This document shows, piece by piece, positions 36,421 through 44,685 of a stretch of DNA of 46,393 nt (the stretch's first letter is position 1; each line of letters starts with the position of its first letter). Location: positions 1-46,393 of the forward strand of contig JAJQCA010000024.1 of the NCBI GenBank assembly GCA_021202985.1, given 5' to 3'. Origin of the DNA: Alistipes sp. (GTDB lineage: Bacteria; Bacteroidota; Bacteroidia; Bacteroidales; Rikenellaceae). Under the pieces are notes generated by a model. It saw only the letters and a list, made by a program, of their open reading frames with translations. It was not told the DNA's origin and did no database searches. The translations under genes were made by a program, and so were the position numbers.

Positions 36421-36474
36421 GCGGCAATCCGCAACGGTTTCACGTTATGGGCCGCCGCCCGCAAGCGGCGGCCC
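36421..36474 (-). other. Intergenic hairpins between the surface amylase and MFS genes
   Basis: GGGCCGCCGC (36449-36458) and GCGGCGGCCC (36465-36474) form a perfect 10-base GC stem with a 6-base loop. A second small stem, GCGG (36421-36424)/CCGC (36429-36432), lies 16 bases away. The transcribed strand shows no U-run afterwards, so the pair may protect the upstream susCDE mRNA or attenuate expression of the cytoplasmic genes. No promoter box was seen before the MFS gene. Confidence 0.5.
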
Positions 36475-36515
36475 GGTAACATAGATTGGATTAAGGTGGT
36501 ATGGAAATAAAACGG

Positions 36516-37883
36516 TTACTCTTCCAGTTTGAAGATAATGTATCCGAATCCATCCAGTTCGAGGGTCGTGGAAGTGGCGACGGTGGAACCGGTCATTAGA
36601 TCCCGGACCTCGGTCAGCGCGAATTGTGCCGGAACGGTTATGGTTTTTCCCGTCCCCGAAGTATTTACGGCGACCAGAATCGATTCGTTACCATCATACC
36701 GTTTGTAACAGGCCACGGCGTCATTTACGTAATAATACGTAATGTTCCCGCTTGCCTGGAGTGCGGTCGATTCACCGCGGACGGCCATGATTTTTTCATA
36801 TTCACGGCGGTAATCAGGGTTTTCCGACCAGTCCGTATTGTAATTTCTATAGAACGAGCGAATGCCTTCGGCGCCAATCTCCTGGGAGCTGTAAATCATC
36901 GGACAGCCTCCCATCGTCGCGGCAATAACATAAGCCGACATGGCCCCATCCAGACTATGGTAAAGGTCCGTAACGGATTCCAGGCTGTTAACGTCATGGT
37001 TGAGGATATGGCGCATCCGTTGTTTCCCTTCTGTGAGCGTCTGCAATTCGGAGGTATTCGAAGTGTACAGCAAACTTACGGATTTCGAATCCTTATAAAC
37101 TTCCTGAAGCCTGTAAAGGAAATCCCACCCGTAAAGCATATCGAATCCGCTATTCTGTAACGATGCGTCGGCACTTTCGGCAAGCATGAACAGGTCGTCG
37201 CCTTTGAGGGCCTTGAGTTCCGCAATGGCGTCAGCCCAGAAGTCGGAGGGAACGCCGTCGGCGTAGTCACACCGGTAACCGTCTATATCCGCCGCGGTAA
37301 TCCAGTATTTCATACAGGCAATCATCTCCGCACGCATATCCGTATTGTCGAAATCGAGGTCGGCCACGTCCTCCCAGTCCTGTCCCGGAGGAGTTGTTAT
37401 TTCCCCGTTTTCATCTTTGGTGTACCAGTCGGGGTGTTCGGTAATCCAGGCGTTATCCCAGGATGTGTGGTTGGCAATCCAGTCGAAAATCACCTTCATA
37501 CCCCTGGCGTGCGCCGCGGTTACGAGGGCCTTCACATCTTCGAGCGTCCCGTACGCGGGATTCACGGCGGTGAAATCTTTTATACTGTATGGCGAACCTA
37601 TACTTTCGGGAGTGTTTCCCTGCTCGAATATAGGCATCAGCCAAAGCACGTTCACACCGAGTGCCTCGATATTATCCAGCCGGGCGGTTATGGCCTTTAA
37701 TGTATTGGATGTTCCGAACATACCCGGATAGGCTTCATATATGACCACCTTGTCTATTTCACCCGGGGCGTTTACGGACGGGGGATTGCTTCCCCCGCCG
37801 TTATCGTCGTTGTCACTGCTGCATCCCCATATTCCAAGCGAAAGGAGGCAGGCTGTCAGAAATATTTTATTAATCGATTTCAT
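36516..37883 (-). CDS. Surface GH13 alpha-amylase lipoprotein (SusG role)
   Basis: This is a lipid-anchored alpha-amylase of 455 residues that probably cuts starch at the cell surface. The lipobox ends at C21, followed by SSDNDDNGGG, an acidic surface-export signal and linker. Catalytic residues are D206 (DGYRCDYAD), E236 (FMLAESADA) and D297 (ILNHDVNS); region I is DWIANHTSWD (134-143). It is shorter than B. thetaiotaomicron SusG and lacks the inserted starch-binding module, so binding is probably left to the neighbouring four-module lipoprotein. It starts 11 bases after that gene. It shares about the same length and motif spacing with the 30717-32072 enzyme. Confidence 0.9.
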   Translation of the reverse strand: MKSINKIFLTACLLSLGIWGCSSDNDDNGGGSNPPSVNAPGEIDKVVIYEAYPGMFGTSNTLKAITARLDNIEALGVNVLWLMPIFEQGNTPESIGSPYSIKDFTAVNPAYGTLEDVKALVTAAHARGMKVIFDWIANHTSWDNAWITEHPDWYTKDENGEITTPPGQDWEDVADLDFDNTDMRAEMIACMKYWITAADIDGYRCDYADGVPSDFWADAIAELKALKGDDLFMLAESADASLQNSGFDMLYGWDFLYRLQEVYKDSKSVSLLYTSNTSELQTLTEGKQRMRHILNHDVNSLESVTDLYHSLDGAMSAYVIAATMGGCPMIYSSQEIGAEGIRSFYRNYNTDWSENPDYRREYEKIMAVRGESTALQASGNITYYYVNDAVACYKRYDGNESILVAVNTSGTGKTITVPAQFALTEVRDLMTGSTVATSTTLELDGFGYIIFKLEE

Positions 37884-37894
37884 TGCCGTAAATA

Positions 37895-39601
37895 TTAAGG
37901 GTTAACTTCCGTTCCGCCGTCGCCGGTGATTTCATAATAGTAATCGCGGTTGACGGTAATACCGGCAAGGTCGTACTGCGCCCGGGAAGAACCGCCGCTG
38001 TCCCAGTTGATAATGAGGTTGAGGCCTTTGTCGGTAGCATCCGACGGTATTTCGACATAATAGTACGTCACTCCGTTGACAGTTTCCGTATCGTTGAATA
38101 CGGCACCCGGCCACTCCCCGAACGCTTCCATATCTCCCCAGGCATAAATTGCCAGATCGTTCAGATTGGTATCGTTGGTAACATATATCCGGAAAATTAT
38201 CTCTTCGGGCTCGAGTTTGGAACCGCCGTTGTCGGCCAGGGTGAGATAGTAATCCCTGTCCAGGACGAGCGAAAATCCGTCCGCTGTTTGTATGCCCCCG
38301 TTATTGTTGTTGAAGAGGATATCCACGTTTTTACCGTCCAGTTCCTCCGGCATTTCGAATACATAATACGTCCTTGTACCTATTGTTTCGGTTCCATCGG
38401 GCTGGAGTCCGGGCCAATTTGTGCCTGTGATACCTGTTCCCCAGTAATGGAGGGCCATGGCGCCCCATCCGGCCGTATCTTCCACGCGAATGGTCCGGGA
38501 AACCTGTACGATTTCGTTAGGGTCTATAACTACGGCCGTAGTACCGGTCACCCTGATGTATACGTCCTCGTCGAGAAGTATTTGCGGAGCGTTAGTCTGG
38601 TTGGCGGTGGTCCCGTCGCTGAAGACTACGTTGAGGGTCGCCCCGTTGTATTCCATCCCGGGACGGAAGTAGGTATAAGTGGTACCGTTGACCTCCGCCG
38701 TACCGGAAGTTTCCCATCCGGGGAAGCTCGGTGTGGTTTGCCCTACGCCGTAGGCATACATGTAAGTTATTGTGAAATCCGCCTGGTCGTCCACGTAGAC
38801 CGTATAGCCGGAATAAGCGGGGACAAGGTCGTCGGGATCGAGCGGGGTGATGGTCTTATCGAGGTTTACACGGAAATAGAGGTCCTGGTTCAGGGTGTAA
38901 GACGGTTCCTCGGTCTGCCAGCCGCCGTCGTTATTGAATATAATATTCATGCTGAGACCTTTCAACTCCGCAGGCATTTCGAAATAGACGAAGTTGATGC
39001 CGTCGATTTCAGTCGTTCCGGTCATTTCATATCCGGGCCATCCGGGAGTATCGTCCAAACCGGTGTTATAGACGTAGAGGTGTGATATTCCGTTGCCGGA
39101 CTGGTCGTCGACATATATTGTATAGAAGTCTTTGTTGTCGTCGCCTCCGCCGGAGAAGGAGAATTCCCATCGGTCCACCCATATATTGGTACGGGTACCT
39201 ACACGTGCATTTTCAAGGACGTGCATAACGGCCTGGTTATTATTCGAACGCTCCGCTCCCTGGGTCATGGAATAGAAATAGTAACCGTCGGAAAGGTCCT
39301 TGCCGTCCACGAAAGTTTCCGGCAACAGGTAAATACCCCACTTCGAGTCGTTACCTTCGGCCTTCTGGAGCTGCCATGTGGGATCCCCGATAGCTTCGTC
39401 CATCCCGCCGTTAAATTCACCGATAATATAGTAAGTATCGTCTACGGAAGAGGTGGTGGGCATTATTACCTCCAGTAGTATCGCATTCTCCCTTATCTCG
39501 AACTGCGCACGTTCGTGATCGAAAATTAGATCGTCATCGCTGCATCCCGAAAACATCGCCGCAAACGGCAGGATGAGCAGCAGGCTTAATATTTTTTTCA
39601 T
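37895..39601 (-). CDS. SusE/SusF-like surface starch-binding lipoprotein with four tandem modules
   Basis: This is an outer-membrane lipoprotein of 568 residues that holds starch at the surface. The lipobox ends at C20 and is followed by SDDDL, an exact surface-export type signal. Residues 21-150 form a SusE-type N-terminal domain. Four CBM26-like repeats follow at about 159-258, 265-363, 368-466 and 470-562. Each starts with an (I/V)Y or IRV strand, then an aromatic pair such as HLYVYNTG, a PGWPGYEM-type turn (PGWPG 186-190, PSFPGW 291-296, TNWPG 394-398, GEWPG 495-499), an FNNDGG-like loop and a YYLTL strand. It sits just downstream of susD, the usual susE position. Confidence 0.88.
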   Translation of the reverse strand: MKKILSLLLILPFAAMFSGCSDDDLIFDHERAQFEIRENAILLEVIMPTTSSVDDTYYIIGEFNGGMDEAIGDPTWQLQKAEGNDSKWGIYLLPETFVDGKDLSDGYYFYSMTQGAERSNNNQAVMHVLENARVGTRTNIWVDRWEFSFSGGGDDNKDFYTIYVDDQSGNGISHLYVYNTGLDDTPGWPGYEMTGTTEIDGINFVYFEMPAELKGLSMNIIFNNDGGWQTEEPSYTLNQDLYFRVNLDKTITPLDPDDLVPAYSGYTVYVDDQADFTITYMYAYGVGQTTPSFPGWETSGTAEVNGTTYTYFRPGMEYNGATLNVVFSDGTTANQTNAPQILLDEDVYIRVTGTTAVVIDPNEIVQVSRTIRVEDTAGWGAMALHYWGTGITGTNWPGLQPDGTETIGTRTYYVFEMPEELDGKNVDILFNNNNGGIQTADGFSLVLDRDYYLTLADNGGSKLEPEEIIFRIYVTNDTNLNDLAIYAWGDMEAFGEWPGAVFNDTETVNGVTYYYVEIPSDATDKGLNLIINWDSGGSSRAQYDLAGITVNRDYYYEITGDGGTEVNP

Positions 39602-39641
39602 TTCTTTTCCCTTTTGGAATTAATTATATTGTACTGCCGGC

Positions 39642-41435
39642 TTAATAATTGGGATTTTGTACCAGGCCGGGATTCACGGACAGAGCCGATGCCGGAAGCG
39701 GGTACCATTCGTATTTACGGTCGCGCTGTGCAGGGTAAAGCCTGCCGTCGTCTGTGGCACGCCCGAAGAACCACCACTGGCCCTGCGTAAACTTGTCATG
39801 ACGACGCAGGTCGGTGCGGCGCCGGCGGCCTTCGCTCAGGAATTCCTGTCCCCACTGCCCGAGCATCCAGTCGAGGTCGAAAGCGGTGAAACCGCGGCCG
39901 GGATTGTTCTCAACCGCACTCCAGCTGGCGTTGGAGAAATAGCGTTTGCGCACACTGTTTACCAGTTGGAGGGCACCGTTGGAATCGCCCGCCCGCATCC
40001 TGCATTCGGCTTTCATGTAAACCACTTCCGCAAGACGGAATTCCACCTCGTCGATATTCTGGAAATCTATCCCGGCGCTTTGCGGGTAAATAGGGTATTT
40101 TATCAGTCTCACCCCGGAATTGGTTTCACCCCACCTTGGCGACATAACGGTTTCGAGGTTTTTGCCCAAGTTTTTGAACGTTCCGACCTGATCGACATAC
40201 ACCAGGTCCTCGCCGTCACGGTCGGCGTCCGCAGTAAGGACAGCACCGTTGCCGTAATTGGCCCTGACTTCATCTTTTAGGAACATGCCGGAATATTCAC
40301 CGGTGCTGAAATTATAAACGTAATTGGATTTGCGGATGTCGCGGTCATCGAACCGTTCGTACACTGCCCCGAGTTTATCGTTGTACGGTGCGTCGAGGAA
40401 GCATACGGGATTGCTCGTACCACCCCATGGCTGTACCGTGCCGGAGTTGTCGTACGACGGTGCAAGGCAGCAGCAGTTCCATGGACTCTGGGTATAAGTT
40501 CCGTCGAAATAATCCCATATATTATAGGGCAGGAAAGGCATATCGCGCATCCACCCCCCGTCGAGCTGGCCCACCTCGTAGGCAAAAGCCATAATCACTT
40601 CGGGGCAGTCGATATTGTCGATGGAATAGATATCGCGGTAATCCGCGGCTATCGAATAATCTCCGTAACGGCCCGCGATTATCTCGTCGCAAAGCGCTTC
40701 GCATTCAGTATACCTCGATTTGTTTATAAAGACTTCGGCATTGAACAGCAGACGTGCCTTGATAATACGGTTCACCGCCTGGTTCATACGGTTCACCTCC
40801 TTGACCGGCAGGTCTTCCAGGGCAAGGTCCAGCTCCTCTATTATAAAATCGAATATAATCTGGCATCCTTCGTCGAAATCCTCGGATACGCTCGGGGGAA
40901 CTTCACTGCTGCTTCCGCTTGTGTATACCGGCAGCGCACCGCCCCAGATTTCAAAAACGTTGTAATATGCCCACGCACGAAGGGTGCGTGCCTCGGCGAT
41001 ATACATATCCATTTTCTCCTCGGTCATACCGATAGAATGGGGATCGATATCGTTCAAGTCTTCTATAAGGGTATTACAGAGTCCGATGGTCATCCATGCC
41101 CTTTCCCGCGACTGGCGGATAATAACGGATTCGGGAGTCCAGGTATGGCTCGACAGGACGAATTTCTCGGCCTCGTCGTATCCCCACAACCCGCCGTTCC
41201 ATGACCGCCAGACTACCTGATCGGCTGCAAACTCCTGGAGGTACCAGAAATACTCGATATAGCCCATGGCGGCGGCTCCGTAAATGTACCCGATCGCACC
41301 TTTAACGTTGGTCTCACTCTGGTAATAGTTGTTGGCATCGACCTGCCGGAAAACCTCTTCGTCCATGTTGAAGCATGCAGTAACGGTATACAGTACCGTC
41401 ACCGCCAAGGTTATATGGTATATTATCTTTTTCAT
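39642..41435 (-). CDS. susD: SusD/RagB starch-binding outer-membrane lipoprotein
   Basis: This is a SusD-family lipoprotein that caps the SusC transporter and binds starch (597 residues). The lipobox ends at C21 (TVTAC), then FNMDEE. It has the TPR-like RagB/SusD core: EARTLRAWAYYNVFEIWGGALPVY near 148-171, NRIIKARLLFNAEVF, and the C-terminal domain with YPIYPQSAGIDFQNIDEVEFRLAEVVYMKAECRMRAGD. It ends with the typical RKYEWYPLPASALSVNPGLVQNPNY. An unusual SPWNCCCLAP segment holds three cysteines in a row in an exported protein. It lies 30 bases after susC, the invariant pair order. Confidence 0.95.
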   Translation of the reverse strand: MKKIIYHITLAVTVLYTVTACFNMDEEVFRQVDANNYYQSETNVKGAIGYIYGAAAMGYIEYFWYLQEFAADQVVWRSWNGGLWGYDEAEKFVLSSHTWTPESVIIRQSRERAWMTIGLCNTLIEDLNDIDPHSIGMTEEKMDMYIAEARTLRAWAYYNVFEIWGGALPVYTSGSSSEVPPSVSEDFDEGCQIIFDFIIEELDLALEDLPVKEVNRMNQAVNRIIKARLLFNAEVFINKSRYTECEALCDEIIAGRYGDYSIAADYRDIYSIDNIDCPEVIMAFAYEVGQLDGGWMRDMPFLPYNIWDYFDGTYTQSPWNCCCLAPSYDNSGTVQPWGGTSNPVCFLDAPYNDKLGAVYERFDDRDIRKSNYVYNFSTGEYSGMFLKDEVRANYGNGAVLTADADRDGEDLVYVDQVGTFKNLGKNLETVMSPRWGETNSGVRLIKYPIYPQSAGIDFQNIDEVEFRLAEVVYMKAECRMRAGDSNGALQLVNSVRKRYFSNASWSAVENNPGRGFTAFDLDWMLGQWGQEFLSEGRRRRTDLRRHDKFTQGQWWFFGRATDDGRLYPAQRDRKYEWYPLPASALSVNPGLVQNPNY

Positions 41436-41465
41436 CTCTTCTTTATTTAAAATGAACGCTGTAAA

Positions 41466-44459
41466 TTACCTGAAGCGAAGGGTTATCCCCACACTTAACT
41501 GTAAGGCACTCGGATAGGCACTGTTGCTGTCCACACCGGGCTCGATGCCGGTGGTCCGTACTATGGAAGGATCATTGCCGGAATAGCCGGTAATGGTATA
41601 GATGTTCTTTGCCGAAGCGAAAAGTCGGAGATTCTCCACATGTTTGTTGTTGAAGCGGAAGTTGTATCCCAGCGTCACGTTCGATATTTTGAAGTAGTCG
41701 CCTTTTTCGAGGAAGAACGATGAAATAACCCCACCGCCGGTGGTTATATGGTTATATTTGCCGTAAGCGTCTTTAAGGACGTTATCCGAACCGGACCCTT
41801 TGAGCCCCATACCGTACATGCGCATATTGAAGATATCGAAACCGAACGCGCCCTGGCAGAAAACATCCAGATCCCAGTTTTTATAGGTTATCGTATTACT
41901 CCACGAAAGGTAATGTTTCGGGGTTCCGTTGCCGATGTAGCGTTTGTCTTCGGGTACGGCGTCGCCCACGGGTATCACGTTATCGTCGGCGTCGTAGACA
42001 AGCATGTTGCCGTACTGATCCACACCGGCATATTCGTATCCGTAGAACTGGCCGATTCTCGCACCTTCCTGCACCCTGAAAAAGTGCTCGCTTGTACCGG
42101 CACCCGGTTTCTGGTAGAGTTCGAGATAGGAAAGATGGAAGGAGTTGTTGGAAAGTTTTTTGAGTTTCGTCTCGCCGTAGGAATAGTTTATGCCCGTAGT
42201 CCAGTTCACAACGTTTTTATTAAATACATCGTAATTGAGCGCTACCTCGAATCCGGTATTTTTTGTAGTACCGACATTTACGAGTATCGTGTTGTGAATA
42301 AAGGGCGGTTGGGGAGCCGTATAATTGTAGAGAAGGTCACGGGACTGGCGGTCGAAATAGTCGATTGAACCGCGCAGCCTGTTCCAAAAGACGAAATCGA
42401 CCCCGATGTTCGTACTTACGCTTTTTTCCCACGAGAGGTCGGGATTGGCATTGAGAGAGGGACGGTATCCGGTCACCCACTGGTTGTCGATAAGGTAGTT
42501 GTACGAATCGTTTTCGCCGCCTGTGCTGTAAGTTGCGAGGGATTTATAAGCATCGAAGGTTGAACGGCCGGTAACACCGTATGAAATCCTCGGTTTAAGG
42601 CTCTGGATGCTTCTTCCCATGTCGGACATGAACTCCATGTTGGCAATTTCCCAAGCCAAAGACGCCGAGGGAAAGAAACCGTAATGGTTGTTTTTACCGA
42701 ACTTGGTGGAACCTTCGTAACGGAAAGAAGCGGAAGCAAAAATAAGGTCCTTCCAGTTGTAGTTGGCCCGGGCAAATATACCCGCATTTTTAGACAAAGA
42801 TTTGTTGGTATCCATTTCGGCACGGCCGTCACCGAGGAAGGTACCGCTTCCCAGGTCGTGCCACTTGGTACTGTCGAATGCGAAATCGAAATTGACGGCC
42901 TTGAAATCTTCCCAGTTGTCGTCTTCCCAGGAGTAACCGCCTACCACTTTGAGGTTATGATCCCCTATATTCATGGTGTAGTTAAACAGCCATTCTATAC
43001 GGTTTTTATACCATTTCTGGTACCTCACCTCGGCCTTACCGTTGTAACCGTTCCAGAAGGAATCACCTGAAGTCGAGGGTTCGTATTTGGCCTGTTTTAG
43101 GTCGTTGTAGTCCATCGAGTAAGTGAGCGTGGTATTTATCGAATGGTTGGCGTTGCTGTAAATGTTCAGTTTGGCTTCGACCGCCCCGAGGACGTAGAGT
43201 CTCTGGCCGTTGTTGTCGGTATCTTTCAAAACCGCCACAGGGTTATTTGCCCCCGTCGGTGAAGTCGGCTGGTAATACGAGCCGTCCTCATTATAAAGCG
43301 GCATAGTCGGATTCATCGAAAGGGCCGTGTCGAACATATTGCCGTCACCCCACCTTTCGTTTACCCTCCTCACGTTAAGGGAACCGCCCAACTGGACCCT
43401 GTTGTTGAGCACACGCTGTTCGATAAAGAAACGTCCGCCGTATTCGTTGCGCTTGGTAGCTATATCGAGACCCGTGGCGTTTTTGTAATTGAACGAGGCA
43501 CCATAATTACCGTTCTGGTTGTTCCCGTTTATACCTATGTACTGGTTGTTGTCGAAAGCGAAATCCCGCAACAGCAGGTCGTACCAGTCCGTACTGGCAC
43601 CGTAATCGGTTCCCCGGCGGGAGCGGCGGAACTCGTCCGCGGATAGAACCGAAGGGCCGTCTTTCGGGAGATTGACGGCAAACCAACTGTCGTATGTAAT
43701 GCTCAGGCCATCAGCACCCGAACCTTTTTTTGTCGTCACGAGTATAACCCCGTTCGAACCTCGCGTACCGTAAATCGCGGCAGACGCTGCATCTTTAAGT
43801 ACGGTCATCGATTCGATATCCTGCGAGGAGAGTGAACGGAGGCTTCCCCCGATTACCCCGTCGATTATGATCAACGGGTCGTTGGATGCCATCAGGGAGG
43901 TCGCTCCCCTTATCTGGATATTCGGGTCGTTGTTAGGGTTGGCAGCCTCGGTCATATTTATATTCAAACCGGCGACTTTACCTGCCAGAAGTTCCATCGG
44001 GTTGCTTACGGCTCCCTTCTGGAAGTCGTCGCGTGAAACCTGTACTATGGAACTCGAAAGCTCCCTTTTGCTTAGGGAACCGTAACCGATTACGACCACT
44101 TCGTCGAGTTGGTTCACGTCGTCCTGCAAAGTAATTTCGATATGGGTACGGCCCCCGACCGGTACTTCCACCGTTTGGTAACCGAGGAACGAAACGATCA
44201 GGACTGCATCCATATCCACGCCTGAAAGGGTGAACATTCCCTCCAGGTTATTCGTTACCGTACCGTTCGTAGTACCCTGGACCAGGATGTTTACCCCGAT
44301 CATGCCGTTTCCCTGCGCGTCTTTCACCACACCGCTTACTTGGCCGGTCTGGGCGAAAACGGCCGGGCCGCACAGGATAATAAGTAATAGAGATAAAGTA
44401 ATTTTCCGGAATCTGCTCCCGAGAGAATCCCCGGGAACCCATTTGTAGAAACCCCTCAT
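41466..44459 (-). CDS. susC: SusC/RagA TonB-linked outer-membrane transporter
   Basis: This is the TonB-dependent importer of maltodextrins (997 residues). After a signal sequence (hydrophobic core about 21-36, cleaved after VFA) comes a CarboxypepD_reg-like domain (GQVSGVVKDAQGNGMIGVNILVQGT...SGVDMDAVLIVSFLGYQTVEV). The SusC hallmark DEVVVIGYGSLSKREL follows (around 118-133), then the plug (LLAGKVAGLNINMTEAANPNNDPNIQIRGATSL...DPLIIIDGV) and a 22-strand barrel to the C-terminal IGITLRFR-like end. The start at 44459 gives a long basic N-terminal region before the hydrophobic core; a shorter start is possible. It is the first structural gene of the locus, behind a promoter at 44549-44580. Confidence 0.96.
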   Translation of the reverse strand: MRGFYKWVPGDSLGSRFRKITLSLLLIILCGPAVFAQTGQVSGVVKDAQGNGMIGVNILVQGTTNGTVTNNLEGMFTLSGVDMDAVLIVSFLGYQTVEVPVGGRTHIEITLQDDVNQLDEVVVIGYGSLSKRELSSSIVQVSRDDFQKGAVSNPMELLAGKVAGLNINMTEAANPNNDPNIQIRGATSLMASNDPLIIIDGVIGGSLRSLSSQDIESMTVLKDAASAAIYGTRGSNGVILVTTKKGSGADGLSITYDSWFAVNLPKDGPSVLSADEFRRSRRGTDYGASTDWYDLLLRDFAFDNNQYIGINGNNQNGNYGASFNYKNATGLDIATKRNEYGGRFFIEQRVLNNRVQLGGSLNVRRVNERWGDGNMFDTALSMNPTMPLYNEDGSYYQPTSPTGANNPVAVLKDTDNNGQRLYVLGAVEAKLNIYSNANHSINTTLTYSMDYNDLKQAKYEPSTSGDSFWNGYNGKAEVRYQKWYKNRIEWLFNYTMNIGDHNLKVVGGYSWEDDNWEDFKAVNFDFAFDSTKWHDLGSGTFLGDGRAEMDTNKSLSKNAGIFARANYNWKDLIFASASFRYEGSTKFGKNNHYGFFPSASLAWEIANMEFMSDMGRSIQSLKPRISYGVTGRSTFDAYKSLATYSTGGENDSYNYLIDNQWVTGYRPSLNANPDLSWEKSVSTNIGVDFVFWNRLRGSIDYFDRQSRDLLYNYTAPQPPFIHNTILVNVGTTKNTGFEVALNYDVFNKNVVNWTTGINYSYGETKLKKLSNNSFHLSYLELYQKPGAGTSEHFFRVQEGARIGQFYGYEYAGVDQYGNMLVYDADDNVIPVGDAVPEDKRYIGNGTPKHYLSWSNTITYKNWDLDVFCQGAFGFDIFNMRMYGMGLKGSGSDNVLKDAYGKYNHITTGGGVISSFFLEKGDYFKISNVTLGYNFRFNNKHVENLRLFASAKNIYTITGYSGNDPSIVRTTGIEPGVDSNSAYPSALQLSVGITLRFR

Positions 44460-44548
44460 AGTTTGTAGTATTTTAGGTTAGGTCCCCCGTGCGATTCGGC
44501 TGGATGCCGTATTATCTATGGCTGCAAACTGCCCGGTGGCACTTGCTC

Positions 44549-44580
44549 CAAAAGTATAGAGATAAAACCGGGATTTTCAA
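44549..44580 (-). promoter_or_regulatory. Promoter of the susC operon
   Basis: Read on the minus strand, TACTTTTG (44549-44556) is an exact -7 box and TTG (44578-44580) is a -33 element, 21 bases apart. The 5' leader before the susC ATG would be about 80 nt. Confidence 0.55.
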
Positions 44581-44615
44581 CCTATATGAAATCGGATATA
44601 GATTTTTTTAAGGGT

Positions 44616-44639
44616 TATCAGCAGCGTAAGTTGCTGATA
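44616..44639. promoter_or_regulatory. Dyad upstream of the susC promoter (candidate SusR operator)
   Basis: TATCAGCAGC (44616-44625) and GTTGCTGATA (44630-44639) are inverted repeats with one G-U mismatch and a GTAA spacer; the outer 8 bases match perfectly. The site lies about 36 bases upstream of the susC -33 element, where an activator would bind. There is no U-run on either strand, so a terminator for susR is unlikely. Binding by the SusR-like protein is inference. Confidence 0.45.
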
Positions 44640-44685
44640 GTCAATATGCGGAGGGGGGGGTAAATCCTATTAAAATATAGACCCT

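Noticed and set aside
44616-44639. Dyad between susR and susC as a rho-independent terminator
   Set aside because: Neither strand has a U-run after the stem; the minus strand continues with ACCCTTAAAAAAAT.
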